Below, in pieces: positions 34,184 to 42,334 of a stretch of DNA of 64,000 nt; positions within the stretch are counted from its first letter, which is position 1; each line of letters opens with the position of its first letter. The stretch comes from Bacillota bacterium (GTDB lineage: Bacteria; Bacillota; Bacilli; Paenibacillales; NBRC-103111). Under the pieces are notes generated by a model. It was not told where the DNA came from, did not search any database, and was given only the letters and a program-made list of their open reading frames with translations. The translations under genes and the position numbers were made by a program. The stretch spans positions 4,441-68,440 of the forward strand of contig JAEWMH010000119.1 of the NCBI GenBank assembly GCA_023393235.1. The letters are read 5' to 3'.

Positions 34184-34230
34184 TAAAAGCGCCAGTCCTT
34201 CCCGGCTCAGGGGAGGGACTGGCGTTTGTT
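34184..34230. terminator. Bidirectional terminator between the helicase and FAD-protein genes
   Basis: AAAGCGCCAGTCC (34186-34198) pairs with GGACTGGCGTTT (34215-34226); A-run before, T-rich after. Serves both convergent genes. Confidence 0.85.
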
Positions 34231-34250
34231 TTGTCTGCAGACATGGACGG

Positions 34251-35843
34251 TTACGGCTTGCGTGTTTTTACATAGCTGGGGTAGATGATCGCGCCGGTAT
34301 CCAGCTTGGCGATTTCCTCCGCTGTCCAGCCGGCGATTTTGTTGGTGCCGGTAACACCGGTAACCTTGATGTTGTACTTGCTCTCCAAATACGGATGCAG
34401 GGTGCTCCAATCCGCTTCTGTCAGCTCCCGCAGCTTCTTCTTGCCTTGGATTTGGCCCAGGATGACGCCGATGGACTCTGCGGCCAAGGAGGTATTGGGC
34501 TGAATCCGTGCGCTGCCGTAGGCAATGGCGGTGGTGCCCACATTTTTGCCCGCCATCAGCACATTCTCGTAATGCTTCAGCTGGAAGCTGCGCAGGGGCA
34601 TGCCGTATTTGTCCGGACGGCCCATCTCGATCCCCCATTTGTTGGCTTTCAGGCCTTGAAGATCAAGAGGATATCCGGCGATGCTCACATTGTCGGGGAA
34701 CATCCGGGCTCCCAGCACGTCGGACACCTTCAGCACATAATCCGTTTCATAATGGTTGTATTCCCGGATGTACAGATAGTCGGGGAAGCCGTTCAGCTCC
34801 GCATTCTCCCAGCCGGTCATATTTTTTTTGAAGTATTGCAGAATCAGAGGGATTTCCTTTTGGCCCAGCTCCTTAGCGGCGGCGATGGAGGCATCGTCGG
34901 AGGGGTCCACCTGGTAAATCAGGAAGGCGTTGATAATCACTTCCCCGTCCCGCTGGCTGACCGCATTAAGCCCCCGCAAAAAGACGCTGTCATTGGTTGG
35001 CTTGTACCCCCGGGTAACCCCGGTGAGGCCGATGGCGAAGCTTTCGTTGACGGATTCCTTGTAGGCGGCCTGGAAACGGGCCCAGTCCACATTCTTGAAT
35101 TTCATCATCATGCCCGCACTCATATATTCAATCTGATCCTGGCCGTAGAATTTCTCCAGCCCCGGCAGACGGGTGACCTTCAAGCGGGAAGCCAATGCGG
35201 CAAAATCCGAATTTTCCACCCAGTAGGAGGCGGTCAGCTTCTTTTCACTGCCATCTGCTGCTTTGTAGATGACGGACTGCACGGCTTCTGTTCCCTGAAT
35301 TCCCGGGGCAGTGGCCACATCCTGTATCGTGATGCCTGATTCCATCGGAATGCCGTTGGCCAGCTTGGCGTAATAAGTCTGGAATTCACTCAGCTTACGG
35401 ATACGCCCGGCACGGAAGCCATCGAACAGCTCCTTGGCCCGGCCCTGTACCAACAGCTTGCCGCTGGCGTCCCGGGTTTCATCCAGAAACAGCATCTCTC
35501 CCTGGAGCAATTGTCCGCCGGCTTTGGCCCTGGGGTCAATAACCTTGACGCGTAATCCTTCGTCAGCCGCAGCCCGGGCCAGATACATCCCTTCCAGCTC
35601 GCTGCCGATAATGGCCACATCCACGGTTTCCGAAGGAATAGGTGTTTTGGTAGGGGCAGGTGAGGCGGCAGCCGGACTGTGGCTGGATACGGGGGCCGAG
35701 CCCGCCGGTGTTTCCGGAGCGGAGGCAGTGCTCCCGTCTCCGCTGCGGAGCTTCACATACCCGATGGCGGCGCCTGCCAGAATGACAACCAGAAGGGTAA
35801 GCAGCCCCCACTTGGGCAAGGTGGACTTCTTTTTTCTACGCAT
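34251..35843 (-). CDS. Membrane-anchored FAD-dependent oxidoreductase-like protein
   Basis: A 530-residue extracytoplasmic protein. An N-terminal signal anchor (KWGLLTLLVVILAGAAIGYV) is followed by a Ser/Pro/Ala-rich linker to about residue 70 and then an FAD_oxidored-like domain starting VDVAIIGSELEGMYLARAAA. The dinucleotide motif is GSELEG rather than GxGxxG, a variation seen in this family. C-terminal parts include NVLMAGKNVGTTAIAYGSARI and EESIGV-like AAESIGVILGQIQG that close the cofactor site. ATG 35843 is 6 nt after AAAGGAG; another ATG at 35849 is too close. Function unknown; two 51-bp repeats lie directly upstream. Confidence 0.75.
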   Translation of the reverse strand: MRRKKKSTLPKWGLLTLLVVILAGAAIGYVKLRSGDGSTASAPETPAGSAPVSSHSPAAASPAPTKTPIPSETVDVAIIGSELEGMYLARAAADEGLRVKVIDPRAKAGGQLLQGEMLFLDETRDASGKLLVQGRAKELFDGFRAGRIRKLSEFQTYYAKLANGIPMESGITIQDVATAPGIQGTEAVQSVIYKAADGSEKKLTASYWVENSDFAALASRLKVTRLPGLEKFYGQDQIEYMSAGMMMKFKNVDWARFQAAYKESVNESFAIGLTGVTRGYKPTNDSVFLRGLNAVSQRDGEVIINAFLIYQVDPSDDASIAAAKELGQKEIPLILQYFKKNMTGWENAELNGFPDYLYIREYNHYETDYVLKVSDVLGARMFPDNVSIAGYPLDLQGLKANKWGIEMGRPDKYGMPLRSFQLKHYENVLMAGKNVGTTAIAYGSARIQPNTSLAAESIGVILGQIQGKKKLRELTEADWSTLHPYLESKYNIKVTGVTGTNKIAGWTAEEIAKLDTGAIIYPSYVKTRKP

Positions 35844-35891
35844 GTACATCTCCTTTGTTCTTATGCAAATTTAGTTAAAACAGGCGGGGCT

Positions 35892-35942
35892 CCCCTAAAA
35901 GTACCCGGATTCCGCTGCAGAGCTGCTCTTCACTTTAGGGGG
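35892..35942. repeat. 51-bp inverted-repeat element, copy B
   Basis: Arms CCCCTAAAAGT (35892-35902) and ACTTTAGGGGG (35932-35942) with a 29-nt interior. It lies 43 bp upstream of the FAD-protein start. Copy C follows in the same orientation 68 bp further, and copy A at 3880 is in reverse orientation. Confidence 0.75.
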
Positions 35943-35959
35943 TTTATTACTCGGGGGTT

Positions 35960-36010
35960 CCCCCAAAAGTAATCGGAATTCGCTGCAGAGTTGCTCTTCA
36001 CTTTAGGGGG
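35960..36010. repeat. 51-bp inverted-repeat element, copy C
   Basis: Arms CCCCCAAAAGT (35960-35970) and ACTTTAGGGGG (36000-36010). The 29-nt interior matches copy B at most positions (CGGA, CGCTGCAGAG, TGCTCTTC). A 5' GGGGG at 35953-35957 could pair with the first C-run instead of the distal G-run, giving two mutually exclusive folds. The remaining 170 bp to the SLH gene contain a GGTTCT/AGAACC hairpin and no other signal I recognise. Confidence 0.75.
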
Positions 36011-36180
36011 TTATCTTCACCCTTACCAGTCTAACATGTTCCTCCCACCCCCTCAATCTCTTCTTGCCGCCCGAAACCTTGTAGCATCAACCCCCACTTC
36101 GCGAAGCGGTTCTTGGCCAGAACCATAACAAAGGAGCTGCAAGGCAGTCTCCATAATCCAAAGCGAGGGAGTGCTAATCA

Positions 36181-37428
36181 ATGAATACTAAGAAAACGAT
36201 GAAAGCTATGATTGCTGCAGGACTGGCTGTATCCATGCTGGCGGGAGGCGGCGCCTCTGCGTTGGCCAATGGCAACGGCAAGGGAAATGGAAACGGTAAG
36301 GACCAAGGCAAATACAGTGATAACAAGTATACCAGCCAAGCCAAGGACAACTCCAAAACCAATGGGAACATCAATATTATTCTGAATTTCCCCGATGTCA
36401 AAGGGGCTGACGTGGAATGGGCGATGAAGTATATTGCCAGCCTGGCTTCCAAACGGGTCTTCGAAGGGTATGAGGATGGCAGCTTCCAGCCCCGTAAGCC
36501 AATCACCCGTATTGAAGCGCTGACAGCGGCTGTTCGTCTGATGGGCCTGCGGGAGAAGGCCGAGTCCCAGGAAGAAATGAACTCCAACCTGAATTTTAAG
36601 GATGCGGATTTGATCAAAAGGCAGTATGGTTGGGCAACCGGTTATGTGGCAGTAGCGGCCGAGAATGATTTGTTCCTGGAGAGCGACGACAAGATCCAGC
36701 CGGAAAAGCCGGCGGACCGCTTATGGGCCACTACGCTTCTCGTCAAAGCCCTGAAGCTGGATGCGGAAGCCAAAGCCAGAATGAACGACAAGCTGACCTT
36801 CCGGGATGCCAACCAGATTCCCGCTGGCTCTGTGGGTTATGTGAAGGTCGCCTTGGAAAAAGGACTCATCGATGGTTATGAGGACAACACTTTCCGTCCG
36901 GAACGCCCTGTGACCCGCGCTGAGCTGGCAGCGCTGCTGGACCGTACCGGCGAGCAGCTTCCGGGCAACGGCTCAGGCCAGGACCAGACTCTGGTAACCG
37001 GCAAGCTGTCCGCCGCTCCTGCCGGCAACGTGCTTCTGGTAGAGAAGGACGGGCAAACTGTTTCCGTAGTGGTTGACGCCAACGCCTTTATTTACCGCAA
37101 CGGAACCCGGGTGGCTTTGAATGCCTTGGTGGCCGGCGATACGCTGAAAATCCGCACCTACAATGGCACTGCGCTTTTTGTGGAGGTGACCAGTGCGGTA
37201 ACGAATCCGACCTTTAGCGTTATCGGACTTTATAAGGACATGACACTGACTCCTGAAGGTAAAATTGCCACAATCAAGATTGCCCAAACGGTAAGCGGTT
37301 CTGTCCAAGAGGCGGTATATAATGTGGCGCCTACGGTTTCCATTACCGGAGGCAGCCTTCCTGCTACAGACCGTGTAGTGGAGCTTAAGGGCTCCAACGC
37401 CCTGGTAACCGAAATCAAGATTCAATAA
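36181..37428 (+). CDS. S-layer-homology (SLH) domain surface protein
   Basis: A 415-residue secreted protein. Signal peptide (MNTKKTMKAMIAAGLAVSML, cleavage near ALA-NG at about 30), an Asn/Gly/Lys-rich low-complexity stretch (to about 60), then three SLH-type units (about 68-110, 130-185, 200-250), each with the GYEDGSFQPRKPITRIEALT-like pattern; the middle one is degenerate (LESDDKIQPEKPADRLWAT). SLH domains bind pyruvylated secondary wall polymer. The C-terminal 145 residues are beta-rich and of unknown function. GAGGGA lies 8 nt before ATG 36181. Confidence 0.9.
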   Translation: MNTKKTMKAMIAAGLAVSMLAGGGASALANGNGKGNGNGKDQGKYSDNKYTSQAKDNSKTNGNINIILNFPDVKGADVEWAMKYIASLASKRVFEGYEDGSFQPRKPITRIEALTAAVRLMGLREKAESQEEMNSNLNFKDADLIKRQYGWATGYVAVAAENDLFLESDDKIQPEKPADRLWATTLLVKALKLDAEAKARMNDKLTFRDANQIPAGSVGYVKVALEKGLIDGYEDNTFRPERPVTRAELAALLDRTGEQLPGNGSGQDQTLVTGKLSAAPAGNVLLVEKDGQTVSVVVDANAFIYRNGTRVALNALVAGDTLKIRTYNGTALFVEVTSAVTNPTFSVIGLYKDMTLTPEGKIATIKIAQTVSGSVQEAVYNVAPTVSITGGSLPATDRVVELKGSNALVTEIKIQ

Positions 37429-37529
37429 TCCCGGTTCCGGATGAATATATTCCGCGCTTGCATGCGCCCCCGATAACCGCTAAAGTAAGATAGCAATGAT
37501 TGAGCTTACGAGCGGAGGAGAGGGCTTGC

Positions 37530-38336
37530 ATGCCGGATCAAAAAGAACATTCCATCGCCAATGAGAAGGCGTGGAACAACAGTACCTATGAGGCCTGGAT
37601 CAGCCGATTCGGCTCTGTGGAGCAGGCGGCGGCACGGATCAAGGCCAACCCCGCGGCCCGGCTGAAGGGCCTGTATGGGTACATGGGAGATGTAAAAGGG
37701 AAAAAGGCTGCCAACCTGCTGGGCTCCCACGGGTCTAAGGCAATCGCGCTGGCGTTATTAGGCGCAGCCTCCACCGTGGTGGATATTTCCGAGCAGAATG
37801 CCCGGTTTGCCCGGGAGCTGGCCCGTGAAGCCGGAGTCCCTCTGCATTATGTGGTATCTGATGTATTGGAGCTGCCCCGGGAGGAAATAAGCGGCGACTA
37901 TGATCTGGTGCTGATGGAGGGGGGAATCCTCCATTATTTTACCGATCTGGCGCCTCTGATGAAGCTGGTTGGGGAACTTCTGAAGCCTGGAGGACGGTTG
38001 GTGCTCCAGGATTTTCACCCTGTTACCATGAAGCTCATCACCTCCAAGGGAACTACAGCCAACATCCGCAAGCATAAGGTGACGGGGGATTATTTCGATA
38101 CCTCCATCAAGGAGGTGGATGTGGCCTACGGCAAGTTTTTGCCGGAGACGGAGCAGGCGGAGCTGCCCAAAGCCAAGGTCCGTTATTGGAATCTGGGGGA
38201 AATCGTTACGGCAGCCGCCCAATCCGGGCTGATTATCCGCCATCTGGTGGAGGAGCCCAACCAGTCGTCGGAGGTCTTCGACAAAGGCATCCCCAAATTG
38301 TTCACATTGGTGGCGGACAAACCGGCCACCCCGTAA
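37530..38336 (+). CDS. SAM-dependent methyltransferase
   Basis: A 268-residue class I methyltransferase. The SAM-binding motif region is KKAANLLGSHGSKAIALALLGA, followed by the acidic end of strand 2 in STVVDISEQNARFARELARE and the post-motif DYDLVLMEGGILHYFTDL and LKPGGRLVLQDFHP. The glycine-rich loop is unusual (LLGSHGSKA) but known in this Firmicute group. ATG 37530 is 9 nt after GGAGGAG; a TTG at 37500 has no site. Substrate unknown. Confidence 0.85.
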   Translation: MPDQKEHSIANEKAWNNSTYEAWISRFGSVEQAAARIKANPAARLKGLYGYMGDVKGKKAANLLGSHGSKAIALALLGAASTVVDISEQNARFARELAREAGVPLHYVVSDVLELPREEISGDYDLVLMEGGILHYFTDLAPLMKLVGELLKPGGRLVLQDFHPVTMKLITSKGTTANIRKHKVTGDYFDTSIKEVDVAYGKFLPETEQAELPKAKVRYWNLGEIVTAAAQSGLIIRHLVEEPNQSSEVFDKGIPKLFTLVADKPATP

Positions 38337-38343
38337 AAGCCTC

Positions 38344-38366
38344 CTCCTCCGGGAGGTTGTTTTTTC
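38344..38366 (+). terminator. Terminator of the methyltransferase gene
   Basis: CCTCC (38346-38350) and GGAGG (38352-38356) form a short GC stem followed by T-rich sequence; a second stronger terminator follows directly. Confidence 0.55.
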
Positions 38367-38368
38367 GT

Positions 38369-38421
38369 TAAAAAAAGCCGTCCGGAACCTCGCTTTATGC
38401 GAAGGTTCGGACGGCTTTTTT
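38369..38421. terminator. Bidirectional terminator between methyltransferase and aminotransferase
   Basis: AAAAAAGCCGTCCGGAACC pairs with GGTTCGGACGGCTTTTTT (one bulged position), a long stem with A- and T-runs on the two sides. Confidence 0.9.
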
Positions 38422-38438
38422 ATTGCTTCGTAAATACC

Positions 38439-39746
38439 TTACTTAGCGGCAACCTTTTCCAGGTCCTGCACACCGCTGTGGATCAGGTCAAACAGATGCT
38501 CCACATTGGCTTCCTCAATGCAGGAGAAGGCTACACGCAGGTCAGTTTCACCCAATGCGATGGTGCCTACGCCGTATTGGTCCAGAAGATGCAGGCGGAG
38601 CTGCTCGGCGGTTACAGTTTTGAGCTTGAGACACATAAAGTACCCGGAGTTGAAGGGATAATAATCCCATGCCTCCCCGTACTTGCCGGAATCCAACACA
38701 GCCTTGACCTTGTTGGCCCGGCCCTTCATGATCTGGTACTTCTCCGCCCGCTGGAGATCGAAGTCGGGGGATTGGAGAGCCTTCAGCACGAAGGTTTGGG
38801 ACGGGTGCGGGCCGCTGGAGATGGTCGCCCGGATGATGCCCATGGTTTTTTGCTCCAGCGCGGCCAGAACGGCTTCATTGGGGTCGGAGTAGGTAATGAA
38901 GCCGACACGGAAGCCCCACACATACTCTTCCTTGGTGGCGCCATCCACCTTGATGGCCAGCACCCGGGGATGCAGACCGGCCAGGGAGCCGAACAGGGAC
39001 TCGTGGAGGGAGTCTTCGAAGAACAGTCCAAAGTATGCGTCGTCGGTAACCACCACCACATTAATGCCGGCTTCCGCACCTGCCTTGACGGCTTCCACAA
39101 TCTTGCGGCCTTCCTCGGCGCCGGGGGTATAGCCGGTAGGGTTGTTGGGGAAGTTCAGCACCACGATGGCCTTGCCCTTTTCCTTCTGGGCGAGAATGGC
39201 ATCCTTCAGACCCGCATCATTGAACTTTCTATCCTCATTATAAAGGGGATAGTATACCATTTCCGCGCCGCGGCGGATGGAGAAGGTCAGCTCGTAGTTC
39301 TCCCAGTTCTTGTCCGGGATAATCACGGCATCGCCTGGGCCCGCGAACAGGTCGGCCACAATGGACAGACCATGGGTCAGCGCATTGGTGACGATGGGGT
39401 TGCCGTAGCTTTTGCCGGAGAGGGACGGGTTCTCCACCAGGAGCTTGCTTCTCCAGGCGGTACGCAGCTCGGGTTTGCCGGCGGGAGGAGCGTACTCGTA
39501 GAGGTCCTTGGGCGCGTAAGCGGAGAGGGTGTCCTGAATCACCTTCAAATGCATCGGTTGGCCATTTTCCAAAGCGGTGCCGATGGTGGCGTTGTATGTT
39601 TTGGCCTTTGCTTTGGCTTCGGCGGACTGGCTCAGGATTCCGTCCTTGGGAAAATAGATGAGCTTGCCCAGATCGGAGAGCATTTCGTAAAGATGCGGGC
39701 TGTTCTTCTCAATGGTTTCGTTCAGCTTTTGGGCCAGAGGGTGCAT
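38439..39746 (-). CDS. Class I/II PLP-dependent aminotransferase
   Basis: A 435-residue fold-type I aminotransferase. Visible are NPIVTNALTHGLSIVADLFA (cofactor phosphate region), VVLNFPNNPTGYTPG with the conserved NPTG, VVTDDAYFGLF with the Asp-Tyr pair, and VDGATKEEYVWGFRVGF, where the Lys forms the Schiff base (about residue 270). A distal Arg is in DLRVAFSCIEE. The Thr-Lys-Glu context differs from the usual SxxK. ATG 39746 is 9 nt from AAGG, preferred to the ATG at 39755. Substrates (aspartate, aromatic or other amino acid) cannot be told. Monocistronic. Confidence 0.85.
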   Translation of the reverse strand: MHPLAQKLNETIEKNSPHLYEMLSDLGKLIYFPKDGILSQSAEAKAKAKTYNATIGTALENGQPMHLKVIQDTLSAYAPKDLYEYAPPAGKPELRTAWRSKLLVENPSLSGKSYGNPIVTNALTHGLSIVADLFAGPGDAVIIPDKNWENYELTFSIRRGAEMVYYPLYNEDRKFNDAGLKDAILAQKEKGKAIVVLNFPNNPTGYTPGAEEGRKIVEAVKAGAEAGINVVVVTDDAYFGLFFEDSLHESLFGSLAGLHPRVLAIKVDGATKEEYVWGFRVGFITYSDPNEAVLAALEQKTMGIIRATISSGPHPSQTFVLKALQSPDFDLQRAEKYQIMKGRANKVKAVLDSGKYGEAWDYYPFNSGYFMCLKLKTVTAEQLRLHLLDQYGVGTIALGETDLRVAFSCIEEANVEHLFDLIHSGVQDLEKVAAK

Positions 39747-39857
39747 GGGGGTCATCCTTCCTCAAATTGGTATACACATTGACAAATATTATACCACTAG
39801 CCTACGCTTTCCGTCACCCTAAAGAAAATGTGAAGAAATGAAGTGATATGGTAATTT

Positions 39858-39884
39858 CGTTCGTAATATGGTACCATATGAACG
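39858..39884. promoter_or_regulatory. Palindromic operator candidate upstream of kduI
   Basis: ATATGGTACCATAT (39866-39879) is a perfect 14-bp palindrome flanked by CGTTC (39858-39862) and GAACG (39880-39884), with three extra bases on the left. Further on, TGAATGAAC is repeated with 10-bp phase (39896, 39906), and AAACCGG (39922-39928) and CCGGTTT (39944-39950) form another inverted repeat. The region separates divergent aminotransferase and kduI genes. Confidence 0.5.
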
Positions 39885-39997
39885 TAAAGAAAGTTTGAAT
39901 GAACATGAATGAACCTGTTTGAAACCGGAATGAAGTTTATCAGCCGGTTTTACCGGTATGACCTTTGAATGACCATATCTAAGGAGGAATTGCTGTT

Positions 39998-40831
39998 ATG
40001 GAAATCCGCTACTCCAATCATCCCCAAGACGTGAAAAAGTACGATACGGAAGAGCTGCGCCACCATTTTCTGATTCAAAGCCTGTTTGTACCGGGCGAGC
40101 TGAAGCTGGTTTACAGCCATAATGACCGCTTTATTACCGGCTCCGCCGTGCCTGTTAAGGAAGCCATCAAGCTGGAAGCCGACGCTAAGGACATGGGCGC
40201 TCCCTTCTTCCTGGCCCGCCGCGAGCTGGGCATCATTAATATCGGCGCCAAGGGCACTGTTAAGGTGGACGGCACCGCATACGAGCTGGATAACAAGGAT
40301 TGCCTGTATGTAGGTCTGGGCGCAGAGGAAGTGCTGTTCGAAAGCGCGGATGCCGCTAACCCGGCCAAGTTCTACCTGAACTCCACTCCGGCCCACAAGC
40401 AATACCCGACTGTGAAGGCTGCTCAGAAGGATGCCAACCCGCGTCACCTGGGTTCCATCGAAACCTCCAACGAGCGCACGATCTACCAATATATCCACGA
40501 GAAGGGCATCCAAAGCTGTCAGCTGGTTATGGGCCTGACTCAATTGGATCCGGGCAACATGTGGAACACCATGCCTTGCCATACCCATGAGCGCCGCATG
40601 GAAGTTTACCTGTACTTCGATATGCCGGAAAACGGTGTTGTGTTCCACATGATGGGACAACCTACCGAAACCCGCCACATCATCATGCGCAACCAAGAAG
40701 CGGTTATCTCCCCGAGCTGGTCCATCCACTCCGGCGTAGGTACTGCCGCTTACACCTTCATCTGGGGTATGGCCGGTGAGAACCAAGCGTTCGACGACAT
40801 GGACGGCGTACCGATGACCGAAATCCGGTAA
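39998..40831 (+). CDS. kduI: 5-dehydro-4-deoxy-D-glucuronate isomerase
   Basis: Cytoplasmic cupin isomerase converting 5-keto-4-deoxyuronate to 2,5-diketo-3-deoxygluconate in pectin and uronate catabolism. The 277-residue length matches KduI exactly. Diagnostic blocks are GRELGIINIG-like FFLARRELGIINIGAKGT, the metal site MPCHTHERRMEVYLYF with the paired histidines and Glu, and SPSWSIHSGVGTAAYTFIWG. AAGGAGG precedes the ATG. KduD, KdgK and KdgA are not next to it; its substrate could come from the GH88 enzyme at 9.4 kb. Confidence 0.95.
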   Translation: MEIRYSNHPQDVKKYDTEELRHHFLIQSLFVPGELKLVYSHNDRFITGSAVPVKEAIKLEADAKDMGAPFFLARRELGIINIGAKGTVKVDGTAYELDNKDCLYVGLGAEEVLFESADAANPAKFYLNSTPAHKQYPTVKAAQKDANPRHLGSIETSNERTIYQYIHEKGIQSCQLVMGLTQLDPGNMWNTMPCHTHERRMEVYLYFDMPENGVVFHMMGQPTETRHIIMRNQEAVISPSWSIHSGVGTAAYTFIWGMAGENQAFDDMDGVPMTEIR

Positions 40832-40855
40832 TTCGAAATAAACTGCTTTATCTGC

Positions 40856-40893
40856 GGAGCTCCGCGGCCCTTGTGGCTGCAGAGCTCCTTTTG
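40856..40893 (+). terminator. Terminator of kduI
   Basis: GGAGCTC (40856-40862) and GAGCTCC (40882-40888), then TTTTG. Confidence 0.75.
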
Positions 40894-40957
40894 TTTGTGC
40901 GCGCCGAGTATTGGTTTGGAGGAAAAGGAAGGGCGAGTATGGGGAAGTATGACGGCG

Positions 40958-41140
40958 TAACGGAACTGTGAAAACCTTAGCCGGGGATTTTGGCTCAAAA
41001 TGAAATGTAACGGAACTATGCGGCTCTTAGCGTCACCAAAAGAGGAGTTGCTGCTTCATTTTGGCCTCTAAGGGTCTTTGAGTTCCGTTACGGATTTTAC
41101 AGGGGCGGTTTTAACGGCTAAGAGTCTCTAAGTTCCGTTA
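40958..41140. repeat. 183-bp four-module element, copy 3
   Basis: TAACGG at 40958 and 41008 and CCGTTA at 41085-41090 and 41135-41140, again 50-83-50. This copy is the most regular: all four modules read TAACGGAACT-N6-NNCTTAG on the module strand. It lies between kduI and the aldose epimerase gene, both on the plus strand. Confidence 0.85.
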
Positions 41141-41286
41141 CAGCCAAGCCGAGGCCGTTTGGGTTGAGAGTTACAGGATGGAATTGCTATGGAGCAGATT
41201 TCCCCTTGACTTGGAGCACCGGAATGGTATCCTTTGGGAGAAAGATGTGAAAGCGTATCAATCCAAAACGAACAGGAGACCTGTAC

Positions 41287-42282
41287 ATGTCCGTTTATGA
41301 AGCGAAGGCAGGCGAATTTCAAGGCGAAAAAGCGGTCTGGTTAAAGGCCGGCAAATATGAAGCGGCGATTCTGCCTGAATACGGCGGCAATCTGGTGGCG
41401 TTTCGGGACGTGGAGAAGGGGTACCGGTTCCTGCATGAGCCAGCGGAAGGCGGCATGGAGGATTTCAAAGCCCATCCGGCCATTTACGGGATTCCCGTAT
41501 TGTTCCCGCCCAACCGTTACGAGGACGGCAAGTTCCCGTGGAACGGCAAGATGTATCAGCTTCCGATTAACAGCCCCAGGGACAATAACCATATCCACGG
41601 CTTTGTCCATACCATTCCCTGGACGGTGGAGCATATCGGCGTACACGGCAGTGAGAGCGTTGTAACGGTAGCCGTTCAGGTGCGTGAGGGCCATCCCGTT
41701 CACCAATATCTCCCCTTTGATTTCACTATCCGGCTGACCTATTCCCTCAGCGCGGAGCGCGGTTTGGCGCAGCATCTGTTTATCCAAAATGACGGGGACG
41801 TATCCATGCCTTGTCTTCTGGCTTTCCATACGGCAGTGAGTGTGCCTTTTGCACCGGAGAGTGCAGCAGCGGATTATCTGGTGAAGGTCACCATCGGCGA
41901 ACGCTGGGAAATGTCCGGCCGCACCCTGCCCACAGGCGGTAAGCTTCCCCTGTCGGCGGAGGAAACCGCTCTGCAGGGAGAAGGCGTGAATCCTTTTGCC
42001 ATTCCGCTGGACAACCACTATACGGTTAAACCGCAGAACGGCCGCAACTTCATGGAGCTGACGGACAAAAAAGAAGGAATCACCCTGGTGTACGACGCGG
42101 GGACCTCCTACAAACAATGGATGCTTTACAACAACGGAGCCCGGGAAGGTTTCTTCTGTCCCGAACCCCAGATTAACCTGGTGAATGCTCCCAACACCGG
42201 CCTTCCTGCGGAGGAAATCGGACTGTTCGGGCTGGAGCCCGGCGAAATTTGGGAGGAACGGGCGCGGCTTTATGTAAAATAA
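41287..42282 (+). CDS. Aldose 1-epimerase family protein
   Basis: A 331-residue GalM-like (beta-sandwich) protein. Family blocks are AAILPEYGGNLVAFRDVEKG at the N-terminus, PVLFPPNRYEDGKF, the catalytic-histidine motif NNHIHGFVHTIPW (about 98-110), and CLLAFHTAVSVPF with the second His. Later EPQINLVNAPN carries the Glu region. Members interconvert alpha/beta anomers of hexoses or hexose-6-phosphates. AGGAGACC lies upstream of ATG 41287. It is near kduI, but the 183-bp element and a terminator separate them, so cotranscription is unlikely. Confidence 0.88.
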   Translation: MSVYEAKAGEFQGEKAVWLKAGKYEAAILPEYGGNLVAFRDVEKGYRFLHEPAEGGMEDFKAHPAIYGIPVLFPPNRYEDGKFPWNGKMYQLPINSPRDNNHIHGFVHTIPWTVEHIGVHGSESVVTVAVQVREGHPVHQYLPFDFTIRLTYSLSAERGLAQHLFIQNDGDVSMPCLLAFHTAVSVPFAPESAAADYLVKVTIGERWEMSGRTLPTGGKLPLSAEETALQGEGVNPFAIPLDNHYTVKPQNGRNFMELTDKKEGITLVYDAGTSYKQWMLYNNGAREGFFCPEPQINLVNAPNTGLPAEEIGLFGLEPGEIWEERARLYVK

Positions 42283-42288
42283 AATTAA

Positions 42289-42328
42289 GAAGCCCGAAGC
42301 AAGCTCCAGGGTGCTTCGGGCTTTTTTG
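42289..42328 (+). terminator. Terminator of the aldose epimerase gene
   Basis: AAGCCCGAAGCA (42290-42301) pairs perfectly with TGCTTCGGGCTT (42312-42323), followed by TTTTTT. Also usable from the minus-strand side. Confidence 0.9.
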
Positions 42329-42334
42329 GCGCGC

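Noticed and set aside
38397..39782. A 461-codon plus-strand frame slightly longer than the aminotransferase on the other strand.
   Set aside because: The minus-strand frame has clear PLP aminotransferase motifs (NPTG, Lys region); the plus frame has none, and it runs through the bidirectional terminator.
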